Origin: Streptomyces sp. P3
GTDB taxonomy: Bacteria; Actinomycetota; Actinomycetes; Streptomycetales; Streptomycetaceae
Length of the DNA stretch: 64,000 nucleotides
NCBI RefSeq assembly: GCF_003032475.1
Contig: NZ_CP028369.1
Span: 8,060,001-8,124,000 of the forward strand
Reading direction: 5' to 3'
The notes under the pieces were generated by a model. That model was given only the letters and a program-made list of their open reading frames with translations, was not told the origin of the DNA and made no database searches. The position numbers were made by a program, and so were the translations under genes. Positions 1-9,164 of the stretch are shown piece by piece (the first letter of the stretch is position 1; each line of letters starts with the position of its first letter).

Positions 1-1075
1 CCGCGACGACGGGCTGGTCGATGCGGACCAGGAGGTGGAAGGGCCACATCTGGCCGCCGTGGGTGTGGCCGGAGAGTTGCAGGTCGATGCCGGCGGCCGC
101 CGCCCGGTCGACGAACTTGGGCTGGTGTGCCAGCAGCAGGACGGGCAGGTCGGGGTCGGCGCCGTCCAGGGCTCCGGCGAGGTGGGCGCGGTGGCCTGCC
201 AGACCGGAGGACTCGGCGGTGACGTCGTCCACGCCGGCGACCACGAGGGTGTCGCCGCCGCGTTCGAGCAGCAGATGACGGTTGCGCAGCGGCTCCCAGC
301 CCAGCTCGTCCATCAGGTCGACCCAGCCCTGGGCCTCGCTGTAGTACTCGTGGTTGCCGGTGACGTACACCCGGGCCCGGGTGGCCCGCACGGAACCGAG
401 CGGGAGGGCCTGGGCGCGGCGGCGTTCGGCCGTCCCGTCCGCGATGTCGCCGGTGTGGCAGACCAGGTCGGCCTCCAGGGCGTTCACCGTCTCGCACACC
501 CGTGCCGACCAGCGGGCGCGGTCGAGCGGGCCGTAGTGGGTGTCGGTGATGAGGGCGACGCGGGTGCCGTCCAGTCCGGCGCCCAGCCGCGGGAGTCGCA
601 CGTCGAGCCGGCGCACCCGCGGTACGCGGCGGGCCTCGGCGTACCCCCGGGCGAGCAGCACGGCGCTCACGCCGAGGACGGCCCAGGTGACGATGCGGGC
701 CCGGTCCTGACTCCCGCCCGCGCCGGCCACGGTCAGGGCGGGTCGCAGGAGGACGCCGAGCAGGACGGACCAGGTGAACAGAACCCAGCTCGTGCCCAGC
801 AGGGTGTCACCGACGATCGCGGCCCGGTCCTGCTGACGCCGGCCGTGGCCGCGCGCCATGGCGAGCGGCATACCGACCAGGCCGAGGGCGAACAGGGCGG
901 TGCCGGCCCACGTGACGGACGGCGGCCAGTGCTGTCCGGTGTGCAGGAGCACCACGCAGGGCACCGCCCACAGCAGGACGGGGGCGATCAGGGGGAGGTG
1001 GCGCATCAGGCGGTGGAGCAGTCGGCTCTGCCGCTGAGCTTGCGCTTCGCCGTCCGCGGGTCGGGTGTCGGTCAC
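1..1075 (-). CDS. membrane-anchored metallophosphoesterase (C-terminus beyond window)
   Basis: A GTG start is preceded by a strong GGGAGGGG ribosome site; the gene runs leftward off the window, so its end is missing. The first ~140 residues contain several hydrophobic segments, so the enzyme is membrane bound. The calcineurin-like phosphoesterase domain follows, with its metal-binding motifs in order: ITDTHYG (D-x-H), HTGDIADG (GD motif), TGNHEYY (GNHE) and SGHTHGGQ (GHTH). This layout is that of the YkuE/YaeI-like group, which hydrolyses phosphoester or pyrophosphate bonds (UDP-2,3-diacylglucosamine-like or nucleotide substrates) with two metal ions; the substrate here is unknown. It is transcribed away from the sulfur locus and appears unrelated to it. 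Confidence 0.85.
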   Translation of the reverse strand, partial: MTDTRPADGEAQAQRQSRLLHRLMRHLPLIAPVLLWAVPCVVLLHTGQHWPPSVTWAGTALFALGLVGMPLAMARGHGRRQQDRAAIVGDTLLGTSWVLFTWSVLLGVLLRPALTVAGAGGSQDRARIVTWAVLGVSAVLLARGYAEARRVPRVRRLDVRLPRLGAGLDGTRVALITDTHYGPLDRARWSARVCETVNALEADLVCHTGDIADGTAERRRAQALPLGSVRATRARVYVTGNHEYYSEAQGWVDLMDELGWEPLRNRHLLLERGGDTLVVAGVDDVTAESSGLAGHRAHLAGALDGADPDLPVLLLAHQPKFVDRAAAAGIDLQLSGHTHGGQMWPFHLLVRIDQPVVA

Positions 1076-1376
1076 GCTTCCCCTCCCTGACCGGTTCCTG
1101 ACCAGTGCCTGACCAGGCTGCCGTTTCGCGCACTCTATCCGGTCGTCCCGGGGCCGGCCGGACCGGAGTTCCCGGGTGACGCCCGCCCCACGGCCGTCCG
1201 TGACGTGCGCGTCGTGTATCCGTGCCGCGGGCCGAGGTCCTCCGCATGCGGCGGCCGGCGCGAGCGGCGGCCGGCGGTGCGGGCGTGCCCGTCGAGCACG
1301 GCGACGCCCGGGCCGGGCACGGCGGCGAAGGCGCGCGGTCGGGTCGCCGGGGCCTGCCGGTTCCCGGTTCCGAAAA

Positions 1377-1425
1377 TACCCCCCGGGGTACTCATGCTAC
1401 CTTCGTAGATATACCCCCGGGGGTA
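1377..1425. promoter_or_regulatory. pair of CstR/CsoR-type operators upstream of the persulfide dioxygenase gene
   Basis: Two G-tract palindromes lie 35 bp apart: TACCCCCCGGGGTA (1377-1390) and the perfect TACCCCCGGGGGTA (1412-1425). The second ends about 25 bp before the GTG start. They match the CsoR/CstR operator plan (TACCC...GGGTA) and are nearly identical to the site in front of the CstR-like gene in the same locus. Repression by that protein, relieved by sulfane sulfur, is the likely control. Confidence 0.8.
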
Positions 1426-1450
1426 ATTCATCGCTGGAAGGGAGTACGTC

Positions 1451-2818
1451 GTGTTCTTCGTCGACACGATCGAGTTGTCGGGTCTGGGCAACCGGAGCTA
1501 TCTCGCGGGCGGTGAGGAGACCGCGGTGGCGGTCGACCCGCCGCGTGACCTCGACCTGGTGATCGCCGCGGCCGTCCGGCGAGGGGTGCGCATCTCCCAT
1601 GTCGTCGAGACGCATGTCCACAACGACTACGTCACCGGGGGCCTGGAGCTGGCCCGGGTCGTCGGCGCCGCCTATCTCGTCCCCGCCGGGGCCCGCGTCG
1701 CCTTCGAGCGCGTACCGGTGCACGACGGGGACCGCGCGGAGATCGACGCCCGCGCCGGCCTGTCCCTGCGGGCGCTGGCCACGCCCGGCCACACCCCGCA
1801 CCACACCTCCTACGCACTGGAGGAGAACGGCACGGCGGTCGCGGTGTTCAGCGGTGGTTCGCTGCTGATCGGCACCGTCGGCCGGCCGGACCTCGTCGAG
1901 CCACGGCTGACGGAGCGGCTCGCCCGGGCCCAGCACGCCTCCGTGCACCGGCTGGCCACCGAGCTGCCCGAGGACGCGGAGGTGCTGCCCACGCACGGCT
2001 TCGGCAGCTTCTGCTCGTCCTCGCAGTCGCAGGGCGATGCCTCGACCATCGGCAAGGAGAAGGCGTCCAACGAGGCCCTCACCCGGGACGTGGACGCCTT
2101 CGTCGCCGGTCTGCTGGCCGGCCTGGACGACATCCCCGCCTACTACGCGCACATGGGGCCGGCCAACGCCGCCGGACCCGCACCCGTCGATCTCACTCCA
2201 CCGGCCGTGGCCGACGCCGACGAGATCGCCGCCCGGCTGGCGGCGGGGGAGTGGGTGGTGGATCTGCGCGACCGCGTCGCCTTCGCCGCCGGGCATGTGT
2301 CCGGCTCGTTCAACTTCGAGGCCGAGGGGCAGCTCGCGACGTATCTGGCCTGGCTGATTCCGTGGGACAAGCCGGTGACCCTGCTCGCCGAGTCACCCGC
2401 ACAACTCGCACGTGCCCAGCGTGAGCTGGTCCGCGTGGGCATCGACCGGCCGGCCGCGGCGGCCACCGGCGGGCCGGCCGACTGGCTGCGCGAGGGCGAG
2501 GCTCCGGCCTCCTGCCGTCGCGCGGCGTTCGCCGACCTCGCGGCTCGTCATCCGGCCGAGGGCGTCGTCGTCCTCGACGTCCGGCGAGGCTCGGAGCGGG
2601 CGGGCGGGTACATCGACGGCTCGCTGCACATCCCGGTCCACACCCTGCACCGCCGCCTGGGCGAGGTCCCCGACGGTGAGGTGTGGGTGCACTGCGCGGG
2701 CGGCATGCGTGCCGCCATCGCCGCCTCCCTGCTGGACGCCGCAGGCCGCGACGTCGTCGCCGTCGACGACTCCTTCGACGCGGCCGGCCGGGCCGGACTC
2801 GTCGTCCGGAATCCCTGA
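1451..2818 (+). CDS. persulfide dioxygenase-rhodanese fusion (MBL fold plus two rhodanese domains)
   Basis: The 455-residue cytosolic protein begins at GTG after GGAAGGGAG. Residues ~1-235 form an ETHE1-type metallo-beta-lactamase domain: THVHNDY (HxHxD), GHTPHH, and the PTHGFGSFCSS segment typical of persulfide dioxygenases, which oxidise glutathione or mycothiol persulfide to sulfite with a mononuclear iron. Two rhodanese domains follow. The first (~255-345) lacks a catalytic cysteine (LLAES at the loop) and is probably structural; the second (~355-455) keeps it (VHCAGGMRAA). The enzyme would make sulfite from persulfides, which the downstream rhodanese can turn to thiosulfate and the TauE exporter can remove. 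Two CstR-type operators cover its promoter. Confidence 0.9.
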   Translation: MFFVDTIELSGLGNRSYLAGGEETAVAVDPPRDLDLVIAAAVRRGVRISHVVETHVHNDYVTGGLELARVVGAAYLVPAGARVAFERVPVHDGDRAEIDARAGLSLRALATPGHTPHHTSYALEENGTAVAVFSGGSLLIGTVGRPDLVEPRLTERLARAQHASVHRLATELPEDAEVLPTHGFGSFCSSSQSQGDASTIGKEKASNEALTRDVDAFVAGLLAGLDDIPAYYAHMGPANAAGPAPVDLTPPAVADADEIAARLAAGEWVVDLRDRVAFAAGHVSGSFNFEAEGQLATYLAWLIPWDKPVTLLAESPAQLARAQRELVRVGIDRPAAAATGGPADWLREGEAPASCRRAAFADLAARHPAEGVVVLDVRRGSERAGGYIDGSLHIPVHTLHRRLGEVPDGEVWVHCAGGMRAAIAASLLDAAGRDVVAVDDSFDAAGRAGLVVRNP

Positions 2819-2905
2819 CACCGGAATCCCCCACGGGCGCGAGGCGCCACCCGGACCCCTGCCGGTCCCTCGTACCGGCGTGGCAGACAGGAGCGAGAAG
2901 CCGAC

Positions 2906-3295
2906 ATGAGCATGTTTCGACGAGTACAGACAGGCGCGGGGCGGGTGACCGTGCGGGAGGCCGCCGCGCGCACCGGCCACGCAAGCGCGGCCGAGGGCGC
3001 GGTCGACGCCGTGCTGCTGGACGTGCGCGAGCCGTACGAGTGGCAGGCGGGGCACGCGCCCCGGGCCGTGCACCTGCCGCTGTCCGCGCTGGCCGCCGGC
3101 GCGGGGCTGCCCCCACAGGCGCAGGCGTGGCCCCTGATCGTGGTCTGCCGCGCCGGGAACCGCTCCCGGCAGGCGGCCGAACTGCTGGCGGCGCGCGGCG
3201 CGGCGGCAGTGGACGTGATCGGCGGTATGCGCGACTGGGCGCAGGCGGGTCTGCCGGTCGTGGACGCGCGCGGGGAAAACGGCACGGTCGCGTGA
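2906..3295 (+). CDS. single-domain rhodanese sulfurtransferase
   Basis: A 129-residue protein with one rhodanese domain. The active loop is VCRAGNRSRQA, with the persulfide-carrying cysteine followed by the usual anion-binding loop; DVREPYEWQAGHAP is the standard CH2A motif. The start is ATG after an AGGAG-containing leader, 87 bp downstream of the persulfide dioxygenase gene, and its last bases overlap the GTG of the exporter gene (GTGA), so the three are one operon. It probably moves sulfane sulfur between persulfide, sulfite and thiosulfate. Confidence 0.9.
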   Translation: MSMFRRVQTGAGRVTVREAAARTGHASAAEGAVDAVLLDVREPYEWQAGHAPRAVHLPLSALAAGAGLPPQAQAWPLIVVCRAGNRSRQAAELLAARGAAAVDVIGGMRDWAQAGLPVVDARGENGTVA

Positions 3296-4038
3296 GTGCT
3301 CTCATACTCGCCCTGGCCGCCGGGGGGGTCATGGGGCTGGCGCTCGGCGCGCTCGGGGGCGGCGGCAGCGTGCTGGCCGTCCCCGCCCTGATCTACCTGC
3401 TCGGTTTCAGTCCGGTCGGGGCCACCACCGCGAGTCTGGTCGTCGTCACCATCACCTCGGTCACGGCCCTGTCCGCGCACGCTCGGGACGGGAACGTCCG
3501 CTGGCGGACGGGGCTGTTGTTCGCGGCGGCCGGGATCGGTCCGGCGATGCTGGGGGGCGCCCTGGCCGCCCGGGTCCCGGCCGCCGCCCTGACGGCGGGC
3601 TTCGCCGTGGTCGCGGGTGCCGCCGCCGTGCGCATGCTGTGGCCGAGGCCGGCCGCCGGGAGCTCGGTGACGGTGCGGCCGGCGCGGGCGGCGGGGGCCG
3701 GTGCCGGACTCGGCGCGGTCACCGGCGTTCTCGGGGTCGGCGGTGGCTTTCTCGCCGTACCGGCGCTGGTGAGCGTGCTGGATCTGCGCATGCGCAACGC
3801 GGTGGCTACCAGCCTGCTGGTCATCAGCGTCAACTCGCTGGCCGCGCTGGCGATGCGCGCGGGCACGGTCGAGAAGCTCGACTGGACGGTCGTCGGTCCG
3901 TTCGTCGGGACCGCGGTCCTCGGCGCGTGGGACGGCAAGCGGTTGGCCGCGAAAGTGTCCGGGCCCACGCTTCAGCGGATCTTCGCGGGGGTGTTGCTGG
4001 CGGTGGCGGCCTCCATGCTGATCGACGCGGTGCGGTGA
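3292..4038 (+). CDS. TauE/SafE family membrane transporter (probable sulfite/thiosulfate exporter)
   Basis: The 248-residue protein starts at a GTG that overlaps the rhodanese stop. It is almost wholly hydrophobic, with about eight membrane segments arranged as two halves; each half begins with the family's glycine-rich turn (LGALGGGGSVLAVP and TGVLGVGGGFLAVP). TauE/SafE proteins export or import small sulfur oxyanions and sulfonates. In a persulfide-detoxification operon export of sulfite is the obvious job (inference from context, as in the Staphylococcus cst operon). A longer in-frame reading upstream is only open because of the GC bias. Confidence 0.85.
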   Translation: MSALILALAAGGVMGLALGALGGGGSVLAVPALIYLLGFSPVGATTASLVVVTITSVTALSAHARDGNVRWRTGLLFAAAGIGPAMLGGALAARVPAAALTAGFAVVAGAAAVRMLWPRPAAGSSVTVRPARAAGAGAGLGAVTGVLGVGGGFLAVPALVSVLDLRMRNAVATSLLVISVNSLAALAMRAGTVEKLDWTVVGPFVGTAVLGAWDGKRLAAKVSGPTLQRIFAGVLLAVAASMLIDAVR

Positions 4039-4114
4039 GCGCCACCGCGGTGCCGCGGTGAGCGCCACCGTGGTGACCGACGGGCTCGCTTGTCGGCGGC
4101 GGTGAGCGCCACCG
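4033..4114 (+). repeat. three copies of a 15-bp direct repeat after the exporter gene
   Basis: CGGTGAGCGCCACCG occurs at 4033-4047, 4056-4070 and 4100-4114, with unequal spacing (23 and 44 bp). The first copy spans the exporter stop codon, so the repeat seems to have been copied out of the gene end into the short gap before the convergent repressor gene. No function is evident. Confidence 0.8.
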
Positions 4115-4126
4115 ACGCGCGGGCTC

Positions 4127-4477
<351 letters not shown>

Positions 4478-4495
4478 TCAAGGATCACATCTGCC

Positions 4496-5083
4496 ATGAC
4501 TCACATCTCCTTTCCTCGTTCCCTCGGCGCCGATCAGGCGCGCACCCGCATCCATGAGCTGACCGTCATCGACGTGCGCACCCCGGCCGAGTACGCCTCC
4601 GGCCACCTGCCCGGAGCCCTGAACATCCCCCTCGACCAGATCCGGCGCGCGCTGCCGGAGATCCGGCATGCCGCCGAGGCCACGGACGTCCTGGTGGTCT
4701 GCGCCTCCGGAACCCGCTCCGCGAACGCCTGCGAGATCCTGGCCGAGCAGGGTGTCGTCACGGCCACCCTCGTCGGCGGCACCGGAGCCTGGACCGCCGC
4801 GGGGCACGGCCTGGACACACCGGCCGCCCGTGACACCCGGGCGGTGTGGAGCATGGAACGCCAGGTCCGCTTCACCGCCGGCAGCGCTGTCCTGCTCGGC
4901 GTCCTGCTCGGCCTGCTCGTGCATCCGGTCCTGCTGCTGATGTCGGCCGGCATGGCGGGCGGCCTGGTCTACTCCGCTGTCACGAACACGTGCGGGATGG
5001 CGACCCTGCTCGGCAAACTGCCCCACAACCGGCCGGGCGCGGCCGATCTGAACACCGCGCGCGAGGCTCTGCGCAACCGCTGA
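4496..5083 (+). CDS. rhodanese with C-terminal DUF2892 membrane domain
   Basis: A 195-residue protein. Residues ~15-110 are a rhodanese domain with VIDVRTPAEYASGHLPGA and the catalytic loop VCASGTRSANA. Residues ~125-180 carry two hydrophobic helices (VLLGVLLGLLVHPVLLLMSAG and a second ending in NTCGMATLLGKLP), the DUF2892 signature. The C-terminus therefore anchors the sulfurtransferase to the membrane, where it may receive sulfane sulfur from quinone-linked sulfide oxidation (inference). It is the only gene read rightward from the CstR operator here and ends at a strong terminator. Confidence 0.87.
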   Translation: MTHISFPRSLGADQARTRIHELTVIDVRTPAEYASGHLPGALNIPLDQIRRALPEIRHAAEATDVLVVCASGTRSANACEILAEQGVVTATLVGGTGAWTAAGHGLDTPAARDTRAVWSMERQVRFTAGSAVLLGVLLGLLVHPVLLLMSAGMAGGLVYSAVTNTCGMATLLGKLPHNRPGAADLNTAREALRNR

Positions 5084-5266
5084 ACCCCGCGCCGCGCGGC
5101 AGGACCGACGTGCCGCTCACGGCGTCGCCTGCGGGCCTTCGCGTGGGATGCCGACGGTGCGGCGCGTGGAGCCGAGCGCCTCGGTCACCGTGGAGGGGAG
5201 ATCGGCTGTGCCCGCGCGACCGGCCGGCCCCGAGGAGGAAGGGACCGGCCGGCCGGGACGTACGGC

Positions 5267-5303
5267 GGGCGCGGGGACCGCTTCGTCGGCGGTCCCCGCG
5301 CCC
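5267..5303. terminator. hairpin terminator between convergent genes
   Basis: Perfect 15-bp arms GGGCGCGGGGACCGC (5267-5281) and GCGGTCCCCGCGCCC (5289-5303) with a 7-nt loop. It lies 23 bp after the stop of the leftward glycosidase gene and about 180 bp after the rhodanese gene, so it can serve both strands. Confidence 0.8.
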
Positions 5304-5325
5304 GTCATGACACAGGCGGAAGCCG

Positions 5326-7383
5326 TCAGTTGATTCGGACGATCTTCCAGAGCTGGTCGTCGACGCTGACATCGTTCCACTGCACGACGGCTGCCCCGTT
5401 GGCGGTGGAGGACTGCGCGACGCCTGCGACGAGGGTGCTGTTCACGTTGCGGAGTTTGAAGTAGCCGCCGCCCGCGTCGGTGAGGGTCCACTTCTGGGAG
5501 TTGGCGCTGGAGGCGGTGTTCTGGACGAGGGCCGCGCCCGCGGTACCGGAGGAGCCCTGGATGTCGAGGTTGAGGTTGCTGTTGACGTTCTTGATGGTCC
5601 AGGCGCCGCTGCCCGCGGACTGGAAGGTGAAGTACTGGGAGGTGTAGGCCGTGTTCTGCCACTGGCCGACGGCGGTGCCCGCGGTGGTGGAGCCGTTCGG
5701 GATGTCGAGGTACTTGCCGCTGTTCTTGTTCACCAGCACGTACTGACCGGTGCCCAGGGGCGACAGGGCGGTCTGGGCGAGGTTCCAGCGCTGGCAGGCG
5801 CAGCTGGTGGCGTCCCACTGTCCGGCGACGGTTCCGACGGTGGTGGAGGCGTTCGGGATCTCCAGGTACTTGCCGGTCAGCCGGTTGACGAGGGAGAAGC
5901 CGCCCGCGGGGTTCGGGGCGACCGACCACTCGTGGTCGACGGTGCCGTTGTCGTCCCACTGGAGGATCTTGGCGCCGTTGGCGGTGGACTGGTTCTCCAC
6001 GCCCAGCACCTTGCCGCTGGCCACGTTGAAGATCTTGAAGTAGCCGGAGGGCTGCTGGACGAACCGCCACTGCTGGTCGTTCGCGTTGTCGGCGTTCTGC
6101 TGGGTGGCGTAGGTGCCGTTGGTGGTGGAGCCGCCCGCGATGGCGAGCAGCCGGCTGCTGCCCGCGTTGGTGACGGTGTAGGTGGCACCGTCGGAGATGC
6201 TGCCGCCCAGGTCGATCGTGCCGTAGGTGACGGGGTTGGAGAGGTTGTTGCCGCCCCGTCCTCCGCTGAGTATCAGCAGGCTGTGTCCGTCGGCGAGGGG
6301 GGTCAGACCGCGGCTGTATCCGCCGGCCACGCCGGCGTTGACGCGCGTCCAGGTGTTCGCGGCGCCGTTCTGCGTGTTGATGAACAGGTCGTCGGCGCTG
6401 TTGGCGCTGACGGCGAGGGTGCCGTTGGGGCCTCCGGTGGGCAGCCAGGTGATGAAGGGAGCGCTCTGGGGTACCACGCCTTCCGCCGTACGCAGGGGGA
6501 TGCCGGTGGCGGAGCCGAAGGCCTCGGGGTCGGAGGAGATCTTGTAGTAGACGGCGAAGTTGCCTTCGGGCGCGCCACCGTACTCGTACGCCATGACGTA
6601 GTTGCCGTTCGGCAGCCTGGTGACGGTCGGCATCCCGGGACGGTTGCTGTACGTGGGCATCGCCACGTCGTCGACGACCGGGCCCCAGGTGCGGGCGTCC
6701 GTCGAGACCTGGTGCACGACCTTCTGGCCGTGGGCGGGGTCGCGCTGGTCGGAGTAGTAGACGATGAGCTTGCCGCCGGAGACCAGGAAGAACGGCTCCC
6801 AGACGGGGGTGTTCCCGTTGGTGTCGAACGCGGTGCCGCCGGTCGCGATGTTGCTGACGAACGTCCAGGTCAGGCCGCGGTCGGTGCTGGCGTAGACATC
6901 GATCTTGATGGCCGAGCGGTCCGAGGGAACCGAGGCGCCGGCGGCCAGGATGGTGCCCGCCGGGAAGCCGCCCATGGCCGTGGGCAGCTCGAACAGCTCG
7001 GGCTCCCAGCGCATGCCCCACCCGTTCTGGGTGTCGGCGATGTCGGAGATCTTGCTCCAGGAGTTGCCGTTGTCGGTGCTGCGGTAGATCGGGAAGACGG
7101 GCGTGCCGGAGGTGTACTGCTCGAACGTGCCGAGCAGGGTGCCGTTGGCGGATCCGTTGTGCTGCAGGCGTACCGCTCGCGGGTACAGCGAACCGGGTGA
7201 AGGCGCACCCGGGGGCGGCGTGTACATCGTCTGCGAGGGACGGGACAGGGCCTGCGCCCGGTCCGCGGCGGGCAGCAACACCGTCGCCGCGGCGACGACC
7301 AGCGACAGCAGCAGGAACAGGACGGTGGCGGGGGCGGAACGCTGAGCGGTGCCGGGTCTGACGACCGACGTAGCAGGGGACAT
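5326..7383 (-). CDS. secreted GH93-like exo-glycosidase with RICIN carbohydrate-binding domains
   Basis: A 685-residue exported protein. A ~45-residue signal peptide (hydrophobic core VLFLLLSLVVAAATVLL) ends near AQA. Residues ~60-400 form a six-bladed BNR/sialidase-like propeller with Asp-box motifs such as STDNGNSW and STDRGLTW; MRWEPELFE, VWEPFF and YYSDQRDP resemble glycoside hydrolase family 93 exo-arabinanases, though an unassigned sialidase-fold enzyme is possible. Residues ~415-685 hold two ricin-type beta-trefoil domains, shown by six QxW-like repeats (QQWRF, HEWSV, QRWNL, QYFTF, QKWTL, QLWKI), which bind galactose- or arabinose-type polymers. The adjacent LacI regulator and sugar ABC importer suggest that it releases oligosaccharides taken up by that importer. 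Confidence 0.8.
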   Translation of the reverse strand: MSPATSVVRPGTAQRSAPATVLFLLLSLVVAAATVLLPAADRAQALSRPSQTMYTPPPGAPSPGSLYPRAVRLQHNGSANGTLLGTFEQYTSGTPVFPIYRSTDNGNSWSKISDIADTQNGWGMRWEPELFELPTAMGGFPAGTILAAGASVPSDRSAIKIDVYASTDRGLTWTFVSNIATGGTAFDTNGNTPVWEPFFLVSGGKLIVYYSDQRDPAHGQKVVHQVSTDARTWGPVVDDVAMPTYSNRPGMPTVTRLPNGNYVMAYEYGGAPEGNFAVYYKISSDPEAFGSATGIPLRTAEGVVPQSAPFITWLPTGGPNGTLAVSANSADDLFINTQNGAANTWTRVNAGVAGGYSRGLTPLADGHSLLILSGGRGGNNLSNPVTYGTIDLGGSISDGATYTVTNAGSSRLLAIAGGSTTNGTYATQQNADNANDQQWRFVQQPSGYFKIFNVASGKVLGVENQSTANGAKILQWDDNGTVDHEWSVAPNPAGGFSLVNRLTGKYLEIPNASTTVGTVAGQWDATSCACQRWNLAQTALSPLGTGQYVLVNKNSGKYLDIPNGSTTAGTAVGQWQNTAYTSQYFTFQSAGSGAWTIKNVNSNLNLDIQGSSGTAGAALVQNTASSANSQKWTLTDAGGGYFKLRNVNSTLVAGVAQSSTANGAAVVQWNDVSVDDQLWKIVRIN

Positions 7384-7593
7384 GGTGCGGCTCCCAGAAC
7401 AGGGAAGGGATGGTGTGGTGCGGTGCCCGCCGCCCCGGAGAGATCCCGGTGGGGGCGGCGGGCCCGCGGGCCGCGGCCGCCGTCGGGGAAGAAGTCGGCG
7501 GCGCGGCGACGGGGATCGGCCGGCTCACGGTGAGACGGCCGACGAGCGGCAAAGCGGTGCCCGGGTGTGCGGGTGTTTCCCCTGCCGGGTTCC

Positions 7594-8658
7594 TCAGACG
7601 GAGCGCCGCACCGTCCGGTCCTGGTGGGACGGCGGAGGCGCGGTCGAGCCGCGGACGACGAGTTGGACCGGTGGGTCGCTCGCCTGCGGCAGGTCGGTGT
7701 CGGGCTTCTCGATCGCGTGCACGAGCAGGCGGATGCCTTCCCGGGCCGCGGCCTCGAAGGGCTGACGCACGGTGGTCAGGGGAGGGGAGACATAGGCGAA
7801 GACCGGATTGCCGTCGAAACCGACGACGCTGATGTCCTCGGGCACGCGCCGCCCTGCGTCCCGCAGGGCGTGGATGAGGCCGATGGCCATCTCGTCGCCC
7901 GCGGCGAAGACCGCGGTCACCGAGGCGTCCGAGGCCAGAGCGTAGCCCGCCGCGTATCCGGAGGCGGGCGACCAGTCACCGTTGAGCAGCGGCGGCTCGT
8001 GCGCGCCCCGCGCCGCGAGCGCCGCCCGCCATCCCTCTATACGGTCCTTGGTGGCGTACCACCGGCGCGGACCGGCGAGGTGGTGAACGGTCGCGTGTCC
8101 CAGGTCCAGCAGATGCTCGGTCGCCGCCTGCGCCAACGCGTGGGCGCCCACGCCCACGGTCAGCGTCCGTGCGGCGGAGAACGCCGGCGGCGCCCCCAGG
8201 AAGAGCACCGGCACGTCGACGCGTACGCCGACGTCTCCTTCCACGATGGGTTCGGAGACGACTACGCCGTCCACTCCCTGCTCCAGCAGTGACTCCACGG
8301 CGCCGGCGATGCCCACCGGGTCGCCGTCCGGCGTGTTGACCACGCGGAGCGCGTATCCGGCGTCGCGCACGGCCCGCTCGATGTGCAGGAGGAGGGAGGC
8401 GGTGCCGTACCCGACGGTTCCGAGGGCCACCACGCCGATCGAGCCGGTGCGCCCGGAGGCCAGCGTGCGGGCCGCCTGGTTGAGGCGGTATCCGAGTTCT
8501 TCGGCGGCTGCGAGAACCTTCTGGCGAGCCGCGTCGGAGACGTAGGGCTCGTTGTTGAGCACCCGCGAGACCGTCTTGCGGGACACCCCGGCCAGGCGGG
8601 CCACGTCCGCGCTGCGCGGCGCGGAGAAGCCGTCGTTCTCGCCCATCGCTGGTGCCAT
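7594..8658 (-). CDS. LacI-family transcriptional regulator
   Basis: A 354-residue repressor. Residues ~14-65 are the LacI helix-turn-helix and hinge (DVARLAGVSRKTVSRVLN followed by the AARTLASGRTGSIGVV linker). The rest is a periplasmic-binding-like sugar sensor ending in the common ISVVGFDGNPVF...PLTTVRQPFE segment. The ATG start follows GGAG by seven bases. It lies between a secreted glycosidase and a sugar ABC importer and is the likely local repressor of both. The large inverted repeat upstream of it is a good candidate operator. Confidence 0.9.
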   Translation of the reverse strand: MAPAMGENDGFSAPRSADVARLAGVSRKTVSRVLNNEPYVSDAARQKVLAAAEELGYRLNQAARTLASGRTGSIGVVALGTVGYGTASLLLHIERAVRDAGYALRVVNTPDGDPVGIAGAVESLLEQGVDGVVVSEPIVEGDVGVRVDVPVLFLGAPPAFSAARTLTVGVGAHALAQAATEHLLDLGHATVHHLAGPRRWYATKDRIEGWRAALAARGAHEPPLLNGDWSPASGYAAGYALASDASVTAVFAAGDEMAIGLIHALRDAGRRVPEDISVVGFDGNPVFAYVSPPLTTVRQPFEAAAREGIRLLVHAIEKPDTDLPQASDPPVQLVVRGSTAPPPSHQDRTVRRSV

Positions 8659-8705
8659 GAAGTCTCCAGAAGGTCACACATCTGCATCGAACGAGGTCAA
8701 CCCTA

Positions 8706-8732
8706 TGATCACGCGGTCTGATCGCGTGGTCA
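8706..8732. promoter_or_regulatory. candidate LacI-family operator
   Basis: TGATCACGCG-N7-CGCGTGGTCA forms 10-bp arms with one mismatch, starting 48 bp upstream of the LacI gene and on the promoter side of the divergent importer. It is the only long dyad in this gap. A second small palindrome, CTCCCGGGAG, lies just after a TTGACA (9010-9015) ahead of the importer and may be a second contact or part of its promoter. Confidence 0.65.
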
Positions 8733-9164
8733 TGTCTACGTAGCCGAGAGCTGTACGTCAAGGGTCCGCGCGGCATCGATTTGGTGGCGGGGCGCTGGAT
8801 GCGGGGGAGTGCGGCGGTCCGGCACGAGGGGGCACGGCGTTCGCCGCTGGATTTTTCACGCGACGCAAAGATGCTGGTCAGAAGATGTGTTGTCAGTCAC
8901 TGCCGGGCTCGCTGCCGGGCTCACGGCGTGGGGCGGCCGCTCCTGTACGGCGGGAATGTGCCGGATTTTCGGACCGGTGCAGTCGGCACCGCCTCCGGGG
9001 TGGAGGGGCTTGACAGCGACTCCCGGGAGCATTCACTCTTCCTCGCAGCCGCCGGTCGTATTTGTTCGATCGTGTTGAGTCTGGGTCGCCTTGACGACCA
9101 CTTCCCCGTCGCATCCCTCGGTCGACCCGCCGTCTCGGGTTCGGCCGTCCTGTCAGGAGCCAAA

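Noticed and set aside
35..1090. Long rightward open frame opposite the metallophosphoesterase gene
   Set aside because: The opposite strand carries all metallophosphoesterase motifs and a strong ribosome site; the rightward frame is a high-GC shadow.
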